A DNA stretch of 64,000 nt from Pseudomonas sp. PDM16 (GTDB taxonomy: Bacteria > Pseudomonadota > Gammaproteobacteria > Pseudomonadales > Pseudomonadaceae): contig NZ_JACVAM010000004.1 in NCBI RefSeq assembly GCF_014851865.1, forward strand, positions 62,001 to 126,000, written 5' to 3'. The position numbers and the translations under genes were made by a program. The notes beneath the pieces are model-generated. The model made no database searches and was not told the origin of the DNA. It worked only from the letters and a program-made list of their open reading frames with translations. Each line of letters opens with the position of its first letter. The stretch's first letter is position 1. Of this stretch, positions 14,297-23,166 are shown piece after piece.

Positions 14297-14835
14297 GCCG
14301 CACCAAGGCGGTAAGCGTCGTCGCCGGCATGATCGCGACTGGCGCTCTGGCTCTGTTCAGCCCCCAGCTGCAGGACTTCCTCGGCCGCTGGGAGGGCGAG
14401 GGCCAGAACGTCGCCTACCCGGACAAGCTGGCCGGAGGCCTGCCGACCGTGTGCAAGGGCATCACCAAGCACACCAGCCCCTACCCGGTGGTCGTCGGCG
14501 ACTACTGGTCCGACGCCCGTTGCGAGGAAGTGGAGCGCATGGTGGTCAGCAAGGGCCAACTGAAGCTCGCCGATTGTCTGCATCGTCCCGTCAGCCAGAA
14601 CACCTTCGACGCGCTGTCGAGCCACGCCCACAACTTCGGCGTGCCCAGTACCTGCGCGAGCCGCGCTGTCGGGCTGATCAACGCCGGCAGGCTGGCCGAG
14701 GGCTGCAAGGCGCTGGCCTGGGCCGAGGATGGCAGGGCGCCCGTGTGGGCCTACGTCACCAACGCCACCGGCAAGGTGTTCGTTCCTGGCCTGCACAGCC
14801 GCCGCCGAGCTGAGGCGGAGCTGTGCGTCCGATGA
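14293..14835 (+). CDS. GH24-type endolysin with probable signal-anchor-release N-terminus
   Basis: It starts at the GTG overlapping the holin stop; 180 residues. A weakly hydrophobic segment at residues 5-22 (KAVSVVAGMIATGALALF) resembles a SAR domain. Then RWEGEGQNVAYPD (Glu34 and Asp44) and Thr52 supply a likely lysozyme catalytic triad. The family cleaves peptidoglycan sugar bonds. It is flanked by holin and Rz genes in a standard lysis cassette. Confidence 0.9.
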   Translation: MSRTKAVSVVAGMIATGALALFSPQLQDFLGRWEGEGQNVAYPDKLAGGLPTVCKGITKHTSPYPVVVGDYWSDARCEEVERMVVSKGQLKLADCLHRPVSQNTFDALSSHAHNFGVPSTCASRAVGLINAGRLAEGCKALAWAEDGRAPVWAYVTNATGKVFVPGLHSRRRAEAELCVR

Positions 14836-15209
14836 ACATCGAACTGCTGCGCGCCCTGGTGCTGGTCGGCCTGGCCGCACTCTGCAGCGCCTTCGGTTGG
14901 CAGATGCACGCCTGGAAGGTCGGTTACGACGAGTCCGCGCAGCTGAGGGCCGACCAGGCGCAGGAGAAGCTGGCGCGCCAACTGGTCGCCAAGGTCGCGC
15001 AACAGACCGTCGAGGCCATCGGCGGCATCCGCGTCACCAACACCACAATCTACCAGCGCACTCGCCAGGAGATCGTCCGTGAACCGATGGACCCTGATTG
15101 CCGCATTCCTGCTAGCTGGATGCGCCAGGTCAATTCCGCCCGTGCCGGCGAGCTACGACCAGAGCCTGCTGGAGCTATGCCCGGAGCTGCAGCCAGTGCC
15201 GGTCGCTGA
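14832..15209 (+). CDS. Rz-like inner-membrane spanin
   Basis: The ATG at 14832 overlaps the endolysin stop. The 125-residue product has one N-terminal membrane span (LLRALVLVGLAALCSAFGW) followed by a long helical periplasmic part with coiled-coil character (ADQAQEKLARQLVAKVAQQT). This is the i-spanin plan. The Rz1-like lipoprotein gene is embedded in its 3' part in another frame, as in lambda. Confidence 0.85.
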   Translation: MNIELLRALVLVGLAALCSAFGWQMHAWKVGYDESAQLRADQAQEKLARQLVAKVAQQTVEAIGGIRVTNTTIYQRTRQEIVREPMDPDCRIPASWMRQVNSARAGELRPEPAGAMPGAAASAGR

Positions 15210-15348
15210 CGACGGTACCGCAGACCCTGCCGAGCTGACCCTAGCGGACGTGGCGACTTCGGGCCTGTACCTCGAATGCCAGCGCCGGCATGCCGGCCTC
15301 ATCGACGCTGTTCTGGGCAGATCAGCAGGTGGTCGGGGCAGCCGGTGA
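15079..15348 (+). CDS. Rz1-like outer-membrane lipoprotein spanin
   Basis: The start is the GTG at 15079 with a CAGGAG Shine-Dalgarno; 89 residues. The signal peptide ends in the lipobox LLAGC, giving a lipidated Cys15, followed by a proline-containing stretch (IPPVPASY). It overlaps Rz by 131 bp in another frame and extends past it. With Rz it would fuse inner and outer membranes in the last step of lysis. Confidence 0.85.
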   Translation: MNRWTLIAAFLLAGCARSIPPVPASYDQSLLELCPELQPVPVADDGTADPAELTLADVATSGLYLECQRRHAGLIDAVLGRSAGGRGSR

Positions 15349-15445
15349 TCAACTGCATCGCATGTTCCAGCAGCCACGGGAAGCCGCCGGCCGCGGTGAT
15401 GATGACCAGTACGAGGCAGGCCGCGAGAGCGAGTTGTTTGTGCAT
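15299..15445 (-). CDS. Candidate 48-residue membrane/exported peptide on the opposite strand
   Basis: The minus-strand ATG at 15445 is preceded by TAGGAGCAAC, a good Shine-Dalgarno. The product starts MHKQLALAACLVLVIITAAG, a signal peptide or membrane anchor, and continues to 48 residues with three cysteines. It overlaps the 3' end of Rz1 head to head by 50 bp and runs against the late operon. No strong promoter is visible. It could be a small lysogenic protein or chance. Confidence 0.4.
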   Translation of the reverse strand: MHKQLALAACLVLVIITAAGGFPWLLEHAMQLITGCPDHLLICPEQRR

Positions 15446-15554
15446 GGTGTTGCTCCTAGTGAGTTGAACACCGGAAGTTTCACCATGCTTCAAGCCGAAA
15501 AGGGCTCAATTCGACCCCGTTAGAGGGTACGAACTACCAGATAGAACTATCCGC

Positions 15555-15568
15555 GCGCCGGGAGGCGC
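15555..15568 (+). promoter_or_regulatory. GGGA-loop hairpin over the terminase small-subunit ribosome binding site
   Basis: GCGCC/GGCGC encloses GGGA, and the loop plus 3' arm form the Shine-Dalgarno GGGAGG directly before the ATG at 15570. Folding would hide the ribosome binding site. Confidence 0.6.
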
Positions 15569-15569
15569 T

Positions 15570-16133
15570 ATGAACATGACCAGACCCCGGATTGATTGGG
15601 TCGCGGTCGAGCGCGACTACCGAACAGGCGTCTACAGCAACCGCGAGCTCAGCCGTATGCACGGCGTGTCTGAAGCGGGCGTACGGAAGCGCGCCGCGGA
15701 CCACAAGTGGGCTCGCGACCTGGCCGCCCAGATTCGCCAGCGCGTGCAGGAGAAGACCAACCGCGCCGCCGCCCAGCAGATTGCGAGCGCCGAGACCGAC
15801 GCCGAGATCGTCGAGAACGCTGCCCTGGTCGGCGCATCGATCGTGCAGGACCACCAGAAGCTGATCCGCCGAGCCCGAGGCCTGGCCGACAAGCTGATGG
15901 AGCTGCTCGAGAAGCAGCTGGAGGCCGGCAAGATCAAGGTGCAGGTGCGTGGAGGCGGGGTAGTAGAGATCGACCTGCCGCTGGACTACGCCGGCAAGAC
16001 CCTCGGCAACGCCACGACCTCCATGGAGCGCGCCATTCGACTGGAGCGTCAGGCCTACGGGCTGGACGACGAGGGCACCGAGAAGGTCGGCAAGTCCCTG
16101 GACGAGCTGCTGGACGAGGTGGCCGAGGAGTGA
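15570..16133 (+). CDS. terS: Terminase small subunit
   Basis: The 187-residue protein has an N-terminal helix-turn-helix (SNRELSRMHGVSEAGVRKRA), a long helical oligomerisation region and an acidic C-terminus (KVGKSLDELLDEVAEE). This is the plan of small terminases, which recognise the packaging site. The ATG lies just after a GGGA hairpin carrying the Shine-Dalgarno. The stop overlaps the large subunit start. Confidence 0.9.
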   Translation: MNMTRPRIDWVAVERDYRTGVYSNRELSRMHGVSEAGVRKRAADHKWARDLAAQIRQRVQEKTNRAAAQQIASAETDAEIVENAALVGASIVQDHQKLIRRARGLADKLMELLEKQLEAGKIKVQVRGGGVVEIDLPLDYAGKTLGNATTSMERAIRLERQAYGLDDEGTEKVGKSLDELLDEVAEE

Positions 16134-17809
16134 TCGCCCGGGAGCAGCGCGCCGAAATCGTCCGCGAAGGCGAGGAGCTGCTGGAACTGCACCGACTCAA
16201 GCAGCTGAAGGGCAAGAAGCTGCTGGTGCGTGCCTTGAACAACAAGTGGTACCGGCTGAATACGCTGTACCGCATCAAGGACAAGGACGGTAAGGTCAGG
16301 AGGTTCCGACCGAACGCCGCGCAGCGTCAGCGTTTTATCGACGGCCACTGCCGGGACATCATCTTGAAGGCCCGCCAGTTGGGCTTCACGACGTTTGAGA
16401 TGATCGACGCCCTGGATGATTGCCTCTGGACGTCCAACTTCAGCGCTGGCTGTATCGCGCACCGCCTGGACAGCGCCAAGGACATCTACCGGAACAAGAT
16501 CCGGCTGGCCTACGAGAAGCTGGCTCAGGACAGCACCTGGCAGGCTATTTTCAAGTTGATTGGCCTGCGCTTCCCCAAGCCCAAGAGCGACAAGGACCTG
16601 GGCTACGTGTTCGACAACGGATCGAGCATTCAGGTATCGACCAGCTACCGCGGCGACACCTTGCAGCGCCTGCATGTGTCGGAGTTCGGGAAGATCTGCC
16701 GGAAGTACCCGGACAAGGCCCAGGAGATCGTCACCGGTGCGTTTGAGGCGGTCGGCTTGGGCAATCAGGTCACGCTGGAAAGCACCGCCGAGGGGCGCGA
16801 AGGGTACTTCTTCGACTACACCCAGATCGCCCGGGCGCTGCTCGCAAGGGGCAAGAAACCAACCGTCATGGACTGGCAGTTCCACTTCTTCCCGTGGCAT
16901 CAGGAGTCGGCCTACAAGCTCGACCCGGTGGACGTTGCGGTGCCGCAGTGGATGCGCGAGTACTTCGCCCAACTGGATGCCAAGTTCGGTATCCGGACCA
17001 GCGCGGCCCAGCAGGCCTGGTACGCCAAGAAGGCGGAGACCCTGCACGACGACATGAAGCGCGAATACCCGTCCACCCCGGACGAGGCGTTTGCGCAGAG
17101 CGTCGAGGGCGCCTACTACGCGCAGCAGATGCTCTGGCTGCGGAAGAACGGCCGGATCACCTCCAAGTGCAAGCTCACGCCTGCGCTGCCAGTGCATACC
17201 GCGTGGGACCTCGGCATGAACGACGCGATGTCCATCGTGTTCTTCCAGATCCTGGGGCGCGAGGTGCACATCGTCGATTACCTCGAGGACAGCGGCGAAG
17301 GCATCGAGTACTACGCCATCGAGCTGAAGAAGAAGGGCTACATCTACGGCAAGCACTTCGGGCCGCACGACCTGGCCGTCCGCGAGATCGGCACCGGTAA
17401 GTCGCGCTACGACGTCGCCCTGAAGCACGGCATCCGCTTCGAGGACCCGGTACCGCGGATCAGCAGCCACGCCGAGGGTATTCAGGCCGTCCGCTCGTTC
17501 CTGCCGTTCTGCTGGTTCGCCGAGACCACGCTGGACGACCAGGCAGAAGCACCGGCCGAAACTTCGCGCGGCGGCGTCGACAGGCTGATCGACTGCCTCG
17601 ACAGCTACCGGAAGGAGTGGGACACCAAGCTTGGCCGGTACAAGGATTACCCGCGCCACGACTGGGCGAGCCACGGCGCCAAGGCCTTCGAGACCATGGC
17701 CCGTTGCGGAATCTTCGAGTTCGCCGGCATCACCGGCACGCCGCTGCCGAGCAGCAGCACAAACCACATTCAACAAGGCCAGCAGCAGCGCTGGAAAGCA
17801 CACACATGA
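16130..17809 (+). CDS. terL: Terminase large subunit
   Basis: It starts at the GTG overlapping the terS stop; 559 residues. The ATPase P-loop variant ILKARQLGFTTF and the Walker B-like LHVSEFGKI lie in the N-terminal half. The nuclease half has Asp residues in HTAWDLGMNDAM and later in DRLIDCLDSYR. It powers DNA packaging and cuts the concatemer. Gene order terS-terL-portal-scaffold-capsid is standard. Confidence 0.95.
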   Translation: MIAREQRAEIVREGEELLELHRLKQLKGKKLLVRALNNKWYRLNTLYRIKDKDGKVRRFRPNAAQRQRFIDGHCRDIILKARQLGFTTFEMIDALDDCLWTSNFSAGCIAHRLDSAKDIYRNKIRLAYEKLAQDSTWQAIFKLIGLRFPKPKSDKDLGYVFDNGSSIQVSTSYRGDTLQRLHVSEFGKICRKYPDKAQEIVTGAFEAVGLGNQVTLESTAEGREGYFFDYTQIARALLARGKKPTVMDWQFHFFPWHQESAYKLDPVDVAVPQWMREYFAQLDAKFGIRTSAAQQAWYAKKAETLHDDMKREYPSTPDEAFAQSVEGAYYAQQMLWLRKNGRITSKCKLTPALPVHTAWDLGMNDAMSIVFFQILGREVHIVDYLEDSGEGIEYYAIELKKKGYIYGKHFGPHDLAVREIGTGKSRYDVALKHGIRFEDPVPRISSHAEGIQAVRSFLPFCWFAETTLDDQAEAPAETSRGGVDRLIDCLDSYRKEWDTKLGRYKDYPRHDWASHGAKAFETMARCGIFEFAGITGTPLPSSSTNHIQQGQQQRWKAHT

Positions 17810-18159
17810 GCCAGATTTACGTCGACGCCAACCAAATCGCCGTGTTCGTCGCCACCAAGGTCTCGCCGTTCGCCGTGCCTTCGACGCGCCTACGGGCGGA
17901 CGTCGGGGCCGTGCAGATCGAGAAGGTGATGGTGCGCGAGGTTTCCGGCGAGGAGCCTGCCGTCCGCCTGTCCTTCGACATGTCTGGCGGCTTCGGTGTG
18001 CAGCTGCTGGTCAAGTTGCGCGAGATCGCTGCCGACCCGGCCGGCTACATGGCCGCTCTGTTCGACAACCTGCATGGCATCCGTCACGCGGCTTGGATGC
18101 GCCGGCAGGGTCGCCAGGCCGAGGTGGCCGCTGTCTACGAGGGTATGAAGCATGCGTGA
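17806..18159 (+). CDS. Small phage protein between terminase and portal
   Basis: The ATG overlaps the terL stop as ATGA and the gene overlaps the portal start by 8 bp. The 117-residue product starts MSQIYVDANQIAVFVATKVS and is a mixed alpha/beta protein without a recognised motif. Tight coupling on both sides shows that it is translated. Function unknown. Confidence 0.75.
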   Translation: MSQIYVDANQIAVFVATKVSPFAVPSTRLRADVGAVQIEKVMVREVSGEEPAVRLSFDMSGGFGVQLLVKLREIAADPAGYMAALFDNLHGIRHAAWMRRQGRQAEVAAVYEGMKHA

Positions 18160-20338
18160 CATGGGTCTGCTGGGGTTCACCCCGGCCAGCACGCTCCTTG
18201 CCCAGCAGCAGGCCGAGCAGAATCGCCTGGATGATCAGCGCCGTCGGGAGGCCGTTGAGAGCTCCCTGGCTGCGCATATCCGCCGTGGCTTCGAGGCTGC
18301 CAAGACTGCCAAGCAGGAGGTAGAGCGCCGCCTGATCGACTGCGGGCAGCGTCAGAAGGGCATCTATCCCGCCGACAAGCTGATGGCGATCCGCGCCCAG
18401 GGCGGGAGCGAGCTGTATCCCAAGCTGACCACCACCAAGTGCCGCGCCGCTGGCGCCTGGATTCGCGACATCCTGATGCCCACCAGCGGCCGGCCCTGGG
18501 GGCTGGACCCGACGCCGGTTTCCGATATCCCTCCGGAAGTGCTGGAGGCCTTCAAGCAGTCGCTGATGGCACGCATTCAGGGCGACCCGGAGGCTGCGCA
18601 GAGTCTCACCAGGGAGACCCTGGAGACGATGCTGCTGGAGGAGGTCGAGAAGCGCGCCCGCGCTGCTGCTGACGCTCATGAGAACGTCATCGCCGACCAA
18701 CTGGCCGAGGGCGGCTGGGACGAGGCTCTCGAAACCTTCATCGACGATTTCGCGACTTACCCGGTTGCGGTCATGAAGGGGCCAATCCTCAAGCGCGCTG
18801 CGGACATGGTGTGGGGGCAGGGCTGGGAGCTGATCGAAACCGAGACCATCAAGCCGCAGTTCGAGCGCGTCAGCCCTTACGACATCTACCCGTCGCCCGA
18901 CTCGGCCGACGTCGATGACGGCGCGTATCTGATCGAGCGTGTCCGCTTCACCCGTATCGAGCTGAACAAGCTGATCGGCGTGCCGGGGTACTCCGACAGC
19001 GCGATTCGCCAGGTGCTGCTGGAGCACGGCCGTGGCGGTCTGCGTGACTGGCTGGCGGTCGATAGCCAGCGTGCTGTGATCGAGGACCGCAGCGGTGACT
19101 GGCTCAACAACCACGGCGAGACCATCGAGGGCCTGGTTTACTGGGGCAGCGCGCAGGGCCTGATGCTGCTGCAGTGGGGTATGTCGCCGGAGCAGGTGCC
19201 CGACGCGCTGGCGGAATACGAGATCGACGCCATCCTGATCGGCCGGCATGTCATCCGCTGCGTGATCAATCGCAACCCGCTGGGGAAGCGTCCGTACCAC
19301 AAGGCCAGCTTCCAACTGGTGCCAGGCTCATTCTGGGGGATGGCCATCCCTGAACTCATGAGCGACGTGCAGGACATGTGCTGTGCAACGGCCCGGGCCC
19401 AGGCCAACAACATGGCGTTCTCGTCTGGCCCGCAGGTAGAGATCGACGAGGCCCGTCTGCAGCCCGGCGAGAATCCGAACGAGATGTTCCCGCTCAAGCG
19501 CTGGCGCACCAAGTCCCATCCAGGCCAAACCACGCCGTCGCCGGCGATTCGCTTCTTTCAGCCGGCCTCAATGGCTGGCGAGCTGATGACCGTGTACAGC
19601 GAGTGGGAGCGCCGGGCCGACGATGCCACCAACATCCCGCGCTACATCTACGGCAGCGAGAAGGTCGGCGGCGCGGGCAACACCGCCAGCGGCCTGTCCA
19701 TGCTCATGGAGTCGGCCAACAAGGGCATCAAGGATGCGATTCGCCATATCGACCGCGGCCTGGTGCGTCGAGTGATCAACGCTCTATGGCTGTTCAACAT
19801 GCGCTACTCGCCCGATCAGTCGATCAAGGGTGATTGCCGAGTGGTTGCGCGTGGGGCCAGCGCGATGCTGCAGCGCGAGCAGACACAGGCCATGCGGCAG
19901 CAGTTCCTGGCGGCCACGGCCAACCCGATGGATATGCAGATCCTGGGCGTGGAGGGCAGGGCGAAGCTGCTCCGTGCCGTCGCTGAGATTCTCGACATGC
20001 CTGGCCTGGTGCCGAGCGACGAGGAGATCACCGCACGCATCGCCCAGGAGAATGCCCAGGCCGGCCAGCAGGCGCAGCAAGTCGCGCAGCTGGAGCAGGA
20101 GAAAGCCGGTGCCGAGATCGAGGTCAAGCAGGCGCAGGCCGACAAGACCCACGCGGAAACCCAGGAAATTCTCTTTGACCTTGGCGCACGCGCCGCAACC
20201 CTGAAAGGAGCAATCAATGGCGCACTCCCTTCCCCTGTATCAGGCGTTAGCGCGCCTGCAGTCGGACAACAATCCGGATTGGCAGATGTTCCTGCAGCTG
20301 ATCCGCGAACGCAGGGAGTCGGCACGTTCGGACCTTGA
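18152..20338 (+). CDS. Portal (head-tail connector) protein, podovirus type
   Basis: This 728-residue protein lies directly after the terminase. It contains blocks typical of podovirus portals, for example YPKLTTTKCRAAGAWIRDIL, YDIYPSPDSADVDDGAYLIE and GAGNTASGLSMLM. The C-terminal 120 residues are an Ala/Gln/Glu-rich helical tail. It forms the dodecameric ring through which DNA is packaged and ejected. The last 122 bp overlap another gene in a second frame. Confidence 0.92.
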   Translation: MRDMGLLGFTPASTLLAQQQAEQNRLDDQRRREAVESSLAAHIRRGFEAAKTAKQEVERRLIDCGQRQKGIYPADKLMAIRAQGGSELYPKLTTTKCRAAGAWIRDILMPTSGRPWGLDPTPVSDIPPEVLEAFKQSLMARIQGDPEAAQSLTRETLETMLLEEVEKRARAAADAHENVIADQLAEGGWDEALETFIDDFATYPVAVMKGPILKRAADMVWGQGWELIETETIKPQFERVSPYDIYPSPDSADVDDGAYLIERVRFTRIELNKLIGVPGYSDSAIRQVLLEHGRGGLRDWLAVDSQRAVIEDRSGDWLNNHGETIEGLVYWGSAQGLMLLQWGMSPEQVPDALAEYEIDAILIGRHVIRCVINRNPLGKRPYHKASFQLVPGSFWGMAIPELMSDVQDMCCATARAQANNMAFSSGPQVEIDEARLQPGENPNEMFPLKRWRTKSHPGQTTPSPAIRFFQPASMAGELMTVYSEWERRADDATNIPRYIYGSEKVGGAGNTASGLSMLMESANKGIKDAIRHIDRGLVRRVINALWLFNMRYSPDQSIKGDCRVVARGASAMLQREQTQAMRQQFLAATANPMDMQILGVEGRAKLLRAVAEILDMPGLVPSDEEITARIAQENAQAGQQAQQVAQLEQEKAGAEIEVKQAQADKTHAETQEILFDLGARAATLKGAINGALPSPVSGVSAPAVGQQSGLADVPAADPRTQGVGTFGP

Positions 20339-20450
20339 AGCCACTCATGGAATTGAATCGATCGCGCGCCTGCAAGGACAGTCGCAGGCGCTGACGCAGC
20401 TGCTCAACGATATCGAGCAGGCGCGGGAGAACCTCAAGCGATTCCAGTGA
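20217..20450 (+). CDS. Small helical phage protein overlapping the portal gene
   Basis: AAAGGAG lies 5 bases before the ATG at 20217. The 77-residue product starts MAHSLPLYQALARLQ and is highly helical (SIARLQGQSQALTQLLNDIE). It overlaps the portal 3' end by 122 bp in another frame and is followed by an intrinsic terminator. It could be a structural accessory or assembly factor. Confidence 0.75.
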   Translation: MAHSLPLYQALARLQSDNNPDWQMFLQLIRERRESARSDLEATHGIESIARLQGQSQALTQLLNDIEQARENLKRFQ

Positions 20451-20470
20451 TTCACCAGCCCTCACAACAA

Positions 20471-20501
20471 AGCCCCTTGGATTCGTCCCGGGGGCTTTTT
20501 T
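20471..20501 (+). terminator. Terminator between the portal and scaffold genes
   Basis: AGCCCC / GGGGCT encloses a 14-base loop and is followed by T6. It lies inside the late gene block, so it probably sets the ratio of packaging to capsid messages or requires antitermination. Confidence 0.8.
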
Positions 20502-20598
20502 GTGGGCGCGCTCCCGGCCCTGGCCATGGCCGGAGAACCCGCAACCCCCACTACCTGTGAACCCCGGCAAGTGCCGGCTCACCACCATGGAGAAACGC

Positions 20599-21570
20599 AT
20601 GTCCAGCACCAATCTACCCCGCAGCATCCAGGCCCAAGCCGAGGCCGCCACAGCCGCTATTGCCGCACTCAATCAGCCTGAGCAGGCTGGGAACCCCGCT
20701 GATGAAGCGGCTCCCGTACAGCCCGCTTCCGCTGAGCCGGCACAGCAGCCGGAACCTTCGGCAACGCAGGAACCTGCCCAACCGGCCGTTGAAACCCGGG
20801 ACGCCACCTACTGGCAGCACCGCTTCAACGTCATCAATGGCAAGTACACCGCGGAAGTCCCCCAGCTTCAGCGCCAGGTCAGCGAACTCACCAGGGCACT
20901 GCAGGACGCCAGGCAGGCGCAGCCTGCTGCAAGCGCTCCGCAGCGTGCCCAAGAGGCTATCGCCGATCTGTCATCGGAAGAGCTGGAGCAATTCGGTCCC
21001 GAACTGATCACCGTCATCCAACGCATCGCTGCCAAAGCGGCCGCGCCGGCATCGCCGGCAGACACCGCTGAGCTGACCAGCCTGCGCGAGGAGGTCGGTC
21101 AGTACCGGGAAGAGCGGCAGCAGGACGCTACCGCCCGATTCTGGACGGACTTGGGGCAGGCAGTGCCCAACTTCAAAGCGATCAACAGCGACCCGCGCTT
21201 CCATGCCTGGCTCGCCGAGATCGACTCGATTACCGGCCAGTCGCGGCAGCAACTGCTGGAGAGTGCGCAGAAGGATCTCAGTGCATACCGCGTGGGCGCG
21301 TTGTTCAACGCCTTCACGCAAACCAACCCGGTCGCCGCCCAGCCGGCAGTACCTCAAACGCCTCAAATCCCACCGGAGCAGGTCCAGCCGGCAGCCAGCC
21401 GCGTTGCCCCAGACACGGCTCAGCCGTCGTCGCAGCAGCGCATCTGGACGTCTGCCGATATCGGCCAGTTCTACAAGGACAAGGCGCAGGGCAGGTACTC
21501 CCCGGCTGACGCGGCGGCACTCGAAGCCGACATCTTCGCCGCCCAAACACAGGGCCGCATCACCGCATAA
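20599..21570 (+). CDS. Scaffolding protein
   Basis: The start at 20599 (GGAG eight bases upstream) gives 323 residues. It is Gln/Ala/Pro/Glu-rich and strongly helical, with disordered N- and C-terminal linkers, which is typical of phage scaffolds. It is immediately upstream of the major capsid gene and downstream of the portal. It would guide procapsid assembly and then leave. The call rests on composition and position. Confidence 0.8.
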   Translation: MSSTNLPRSIQAQAEAATAAIAALNQPEQAGNPADEAAPVQPASAEPAQQPEPSATQEPAQPAVETRDATYWQHRFNVINGKYTAEVPQLQRQVSELTRALQDARQAQPAASAPQRAQEAIADLSSEELEQFGPELITVIQRIAAKAAAPASPADTAELTSLREEVGQYREERQQDATARFWTDLGQAVPNFKAINSDPRFHAWLAEIDSITGQSRQQLLESAQKDLSAYRVGALFNAFTQTNPVAAQPAVPQTPQIPPEQVQPAASRVAPDTAQPSSQQRIWTSADIGQFYKDKAQGRYSPADAAALEADIFAAQTQGRITA

Positions 21571-21582
21571 CGCGGCCCAGTA

Positions 21583-21596
21583 ACGCCGGGAGGCGT
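21583..21596 (+). promoter_or_regulatory. GGGA-loop hairpin upstream of the capsid gene
   Basis: ACGCC/GGCGT encloses GGGA, 17 bp before the capsid ATG. Unlike most other copies it is separate from the Shine-Dalgarno (AGGAG follows it). Confidence 0.55.
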
Positions 21597-21613
21597 AACA
21601 CAGGAGAAACACC

Positions 21614-22558
21614 ATGGCCGGTCCTACCCGTGCTGCAGGTCACCCCAACGTAAGTTCCACCAGCTCTGCCGGTTTCATTCCGGCTATCTGGTCGGGCAAG
21701 TTGGTCGAAAAACTTTACTCCGCCACTGTCTTCGGTGAGATCGCAAACACCGACTACGAGGGCGAGATCAAGAGCAAGGGCGACTCGGTGGAAATTCGCA
21801 CCGTGCCCAACATCGTCATCAAGGACTACGAGATCGGTGGCGGCCTCACCTACGAGAAGCCGACCTCCGACAAGGTGACCCTGCAGATTGACCAGGCGAA
21901 GTACTTCGCTTTCGAGGTCAACGATGTCGACGCTTACCAGGCCGACATCAAGCTCATGGACGAGTTTTCCGACGATGGCGGCGAGCAGATGAAGATCGCC
22001 ATCGATACCAGCCTGCTGGCCAAGCATTATGCCGACGCGCATGCCGAGAACTCGGGCATCAACGCCGGCGCCAAGAGTGGCGGCTTCAACTTGGGCGCCG
22101 CGGGTGCTCCGGTGGTCGTCACCAAGGCCACCGTGCTGGATCTGCTGGTCGACTGCGCGACTGTACTGGATGAGCAGAACGTGCCGGAAACCGGCCGCTG
22201 GATCATCCTGCCGGCCTGGATGTCCGGCATGCTGAAGAAGTCCGACCTGCGCGACGCGGGCATCATGGGCGATGCCCAGTCGGTGATCCGTAACGGCAAA
22301 CTGGGCGTGCTGGACCGCTTCACGGTCTACAACAGCAACAACCTGTCGGTGGTGAACGACGTTGCTGCCGGCAACAAGAAGTGCACCCACATCCAGTTCG
22401 GCCACAAGAAGGCGCTGACCTTCGCCAGCCAGATGACCCAGATGGAGACCCTGCCCAACCCGCAGGACTTCGGGAAGCTGGTGCGCGGCCTGAACGTCTA
22501 CGGCTCGAAGTGCATCGATCCGAAGGCGATGGGTCACCTGTACGCAACCAAAGGCTAA
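21614..22558 (+). CDS. Major capsid protein
   Basis: This 314-residue protein follows the scaffold. It starts MAGPTRAAGHPNVSSTSSAG and contains FIPAIWSGKLVEKLYSATVF and FGEIANTDYEGEIKSKGDSV, features of P22/N4-like HK97-fold major heads. A predicted N-arm, a spine region and a long C-terminal domain are compatible with that fold. A strong AGGAG precedes the ATG. Confidence 0.9.
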   Translation: MAGPTRAAGHPNVSSTSSAGFIPAIWSGKLVEKLYSATVFGEIANTDYEGEIKSKGDSVEIRTVPNIVIKDYEIGGGLTYEKPTSDKVTLQIDQAKYFAFEVNDVDAYQADIKLMDEFSDDGGEQMKIAIDTSLLAKHYADAHAENSGINAGAKSGGFNLGAAGAPVVVTKATVLDLLVDCATVLDEQNVPETGRWIILPAWMSGMLKKSDLRDAGIMGDAQSVIRNGKLGVLDRFTVYNSNNLSVVNDVAAGNKKCTHIQFGHKKALTFASQMTQMETLPNPQDFGKLVRGLNVYGSKCIDPKAMGHLYATKG

Positions 22559-22569
22559 GCAGCCCGGGG

Positions 22570-22585
22570 GCCGCCCCTGGGCGGC
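22570..22585 (+). other. Hairpin after the capsid gene
   Basis: GCCGCC / GGCGGC closes on a short loop 12 bp after the capsid stop, without a T-run. It may stabilise the 3' end of the abundant capsid message. Confidence 0.45.
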
Positions 22586-22608
22586 TCTCGTTCATCCGGA
22601 GAACATCC

Positions 22609-23163
22609 ATGAACGAGCAAGAACTGATCGCCGCAGTGAAAGCTGCGAAGACCAAGGACGAGCTGGAAGCGCTGGTGAAAGCCGAGCTCAGCATTGATCT
22701 GGACAAGCGCCGCAAGCTGGAGGATCTGCGCGCTGACGTGCTGTCGGGCCTCGGCGCCGATCTGGATCCCGACGCCGACCAAGAGCAGGACGATGCGCAG
22801 CAGCAGGAGCAGCAGGAGCAGCAGGAGCAGCAGGGTGGCAACACCAGCCAGCCGCTGCAACAGCCCTCCGACCTTGGCGGCCAGGGCGAAATCGCGCCCA
22901 AGGAGCCAGTCGGGCAACCGGTGGCCGAGGTGCCTGCACCGACGGCTGTACCCGCCGCCGTAGTAGGTGGGCTGCTGCTGGAAACGACTCCCGGAACGCT
23001 GGAGGTTCTGCCAGAGCCTCCTGAGCTTGAGGAGGAAGAGGAGGACTGGTTCGACGAGGAGCCGGCACCGGCCAACCGCCTGCTGCGCAACCGCGAGAAC
23101 GGCCGAGAGTTCGTCTGGACTCCGGAGCTAGCCAAGCTTAGCCACATGGAAGAGGTGTACTAA
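22609..23163 (+). CDS. Acidic head-associated protein with Gln/Glu repeat
   Basis: From the ATG at 22609 (GGAGAA upstream) 184 residues follow. The N-terminal 45 residues form a helical domain (ELIAAVKAAKTKDELEALVK). A low-complexity block of QQE repeats (residues about 64-75) is encoded by near-perfect CAGCAGGAG repeats at about 22796-22833. The C-terminus is very acidic (LEEEEEDWFDEE) and ends with NRLLRNRENGREFVWTPELA. Location between the capsid and adaptor genes suggests a head decoration or completion role. Confidence 0.65.
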   Translation: MNEQELIAAVKAAKTKDELEALVKAELSIDLDKRRKLEDLRADVLSGLGADLDPDADQEQDDAQQQEQQEQQEQQGGNTSQPLQQPSDLGGQGEIAPKEPVGQPVAEVPAPTAVPAAVVGGLLLETTPGTLEVLPEPPELEEEEEDWFDEEPAPANRLLRNRENGREFVWTPELAKLSHMEEVY

Positions 23164-23166
23164 GCC

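Noticed and set aside
16055..17803. A 582-codon open frame on the minus strand
   Set aside because: It lies antisense to the terminase large subunit, which has clear motifs; the minus frame has no recognisable domain.
22796..22836. CAGCAGGAG repeat, considered as a tandem repeat locus or CRISPR-like array
   Set aside because: It is coding for a Gln/Glu tract; there are no spacers.
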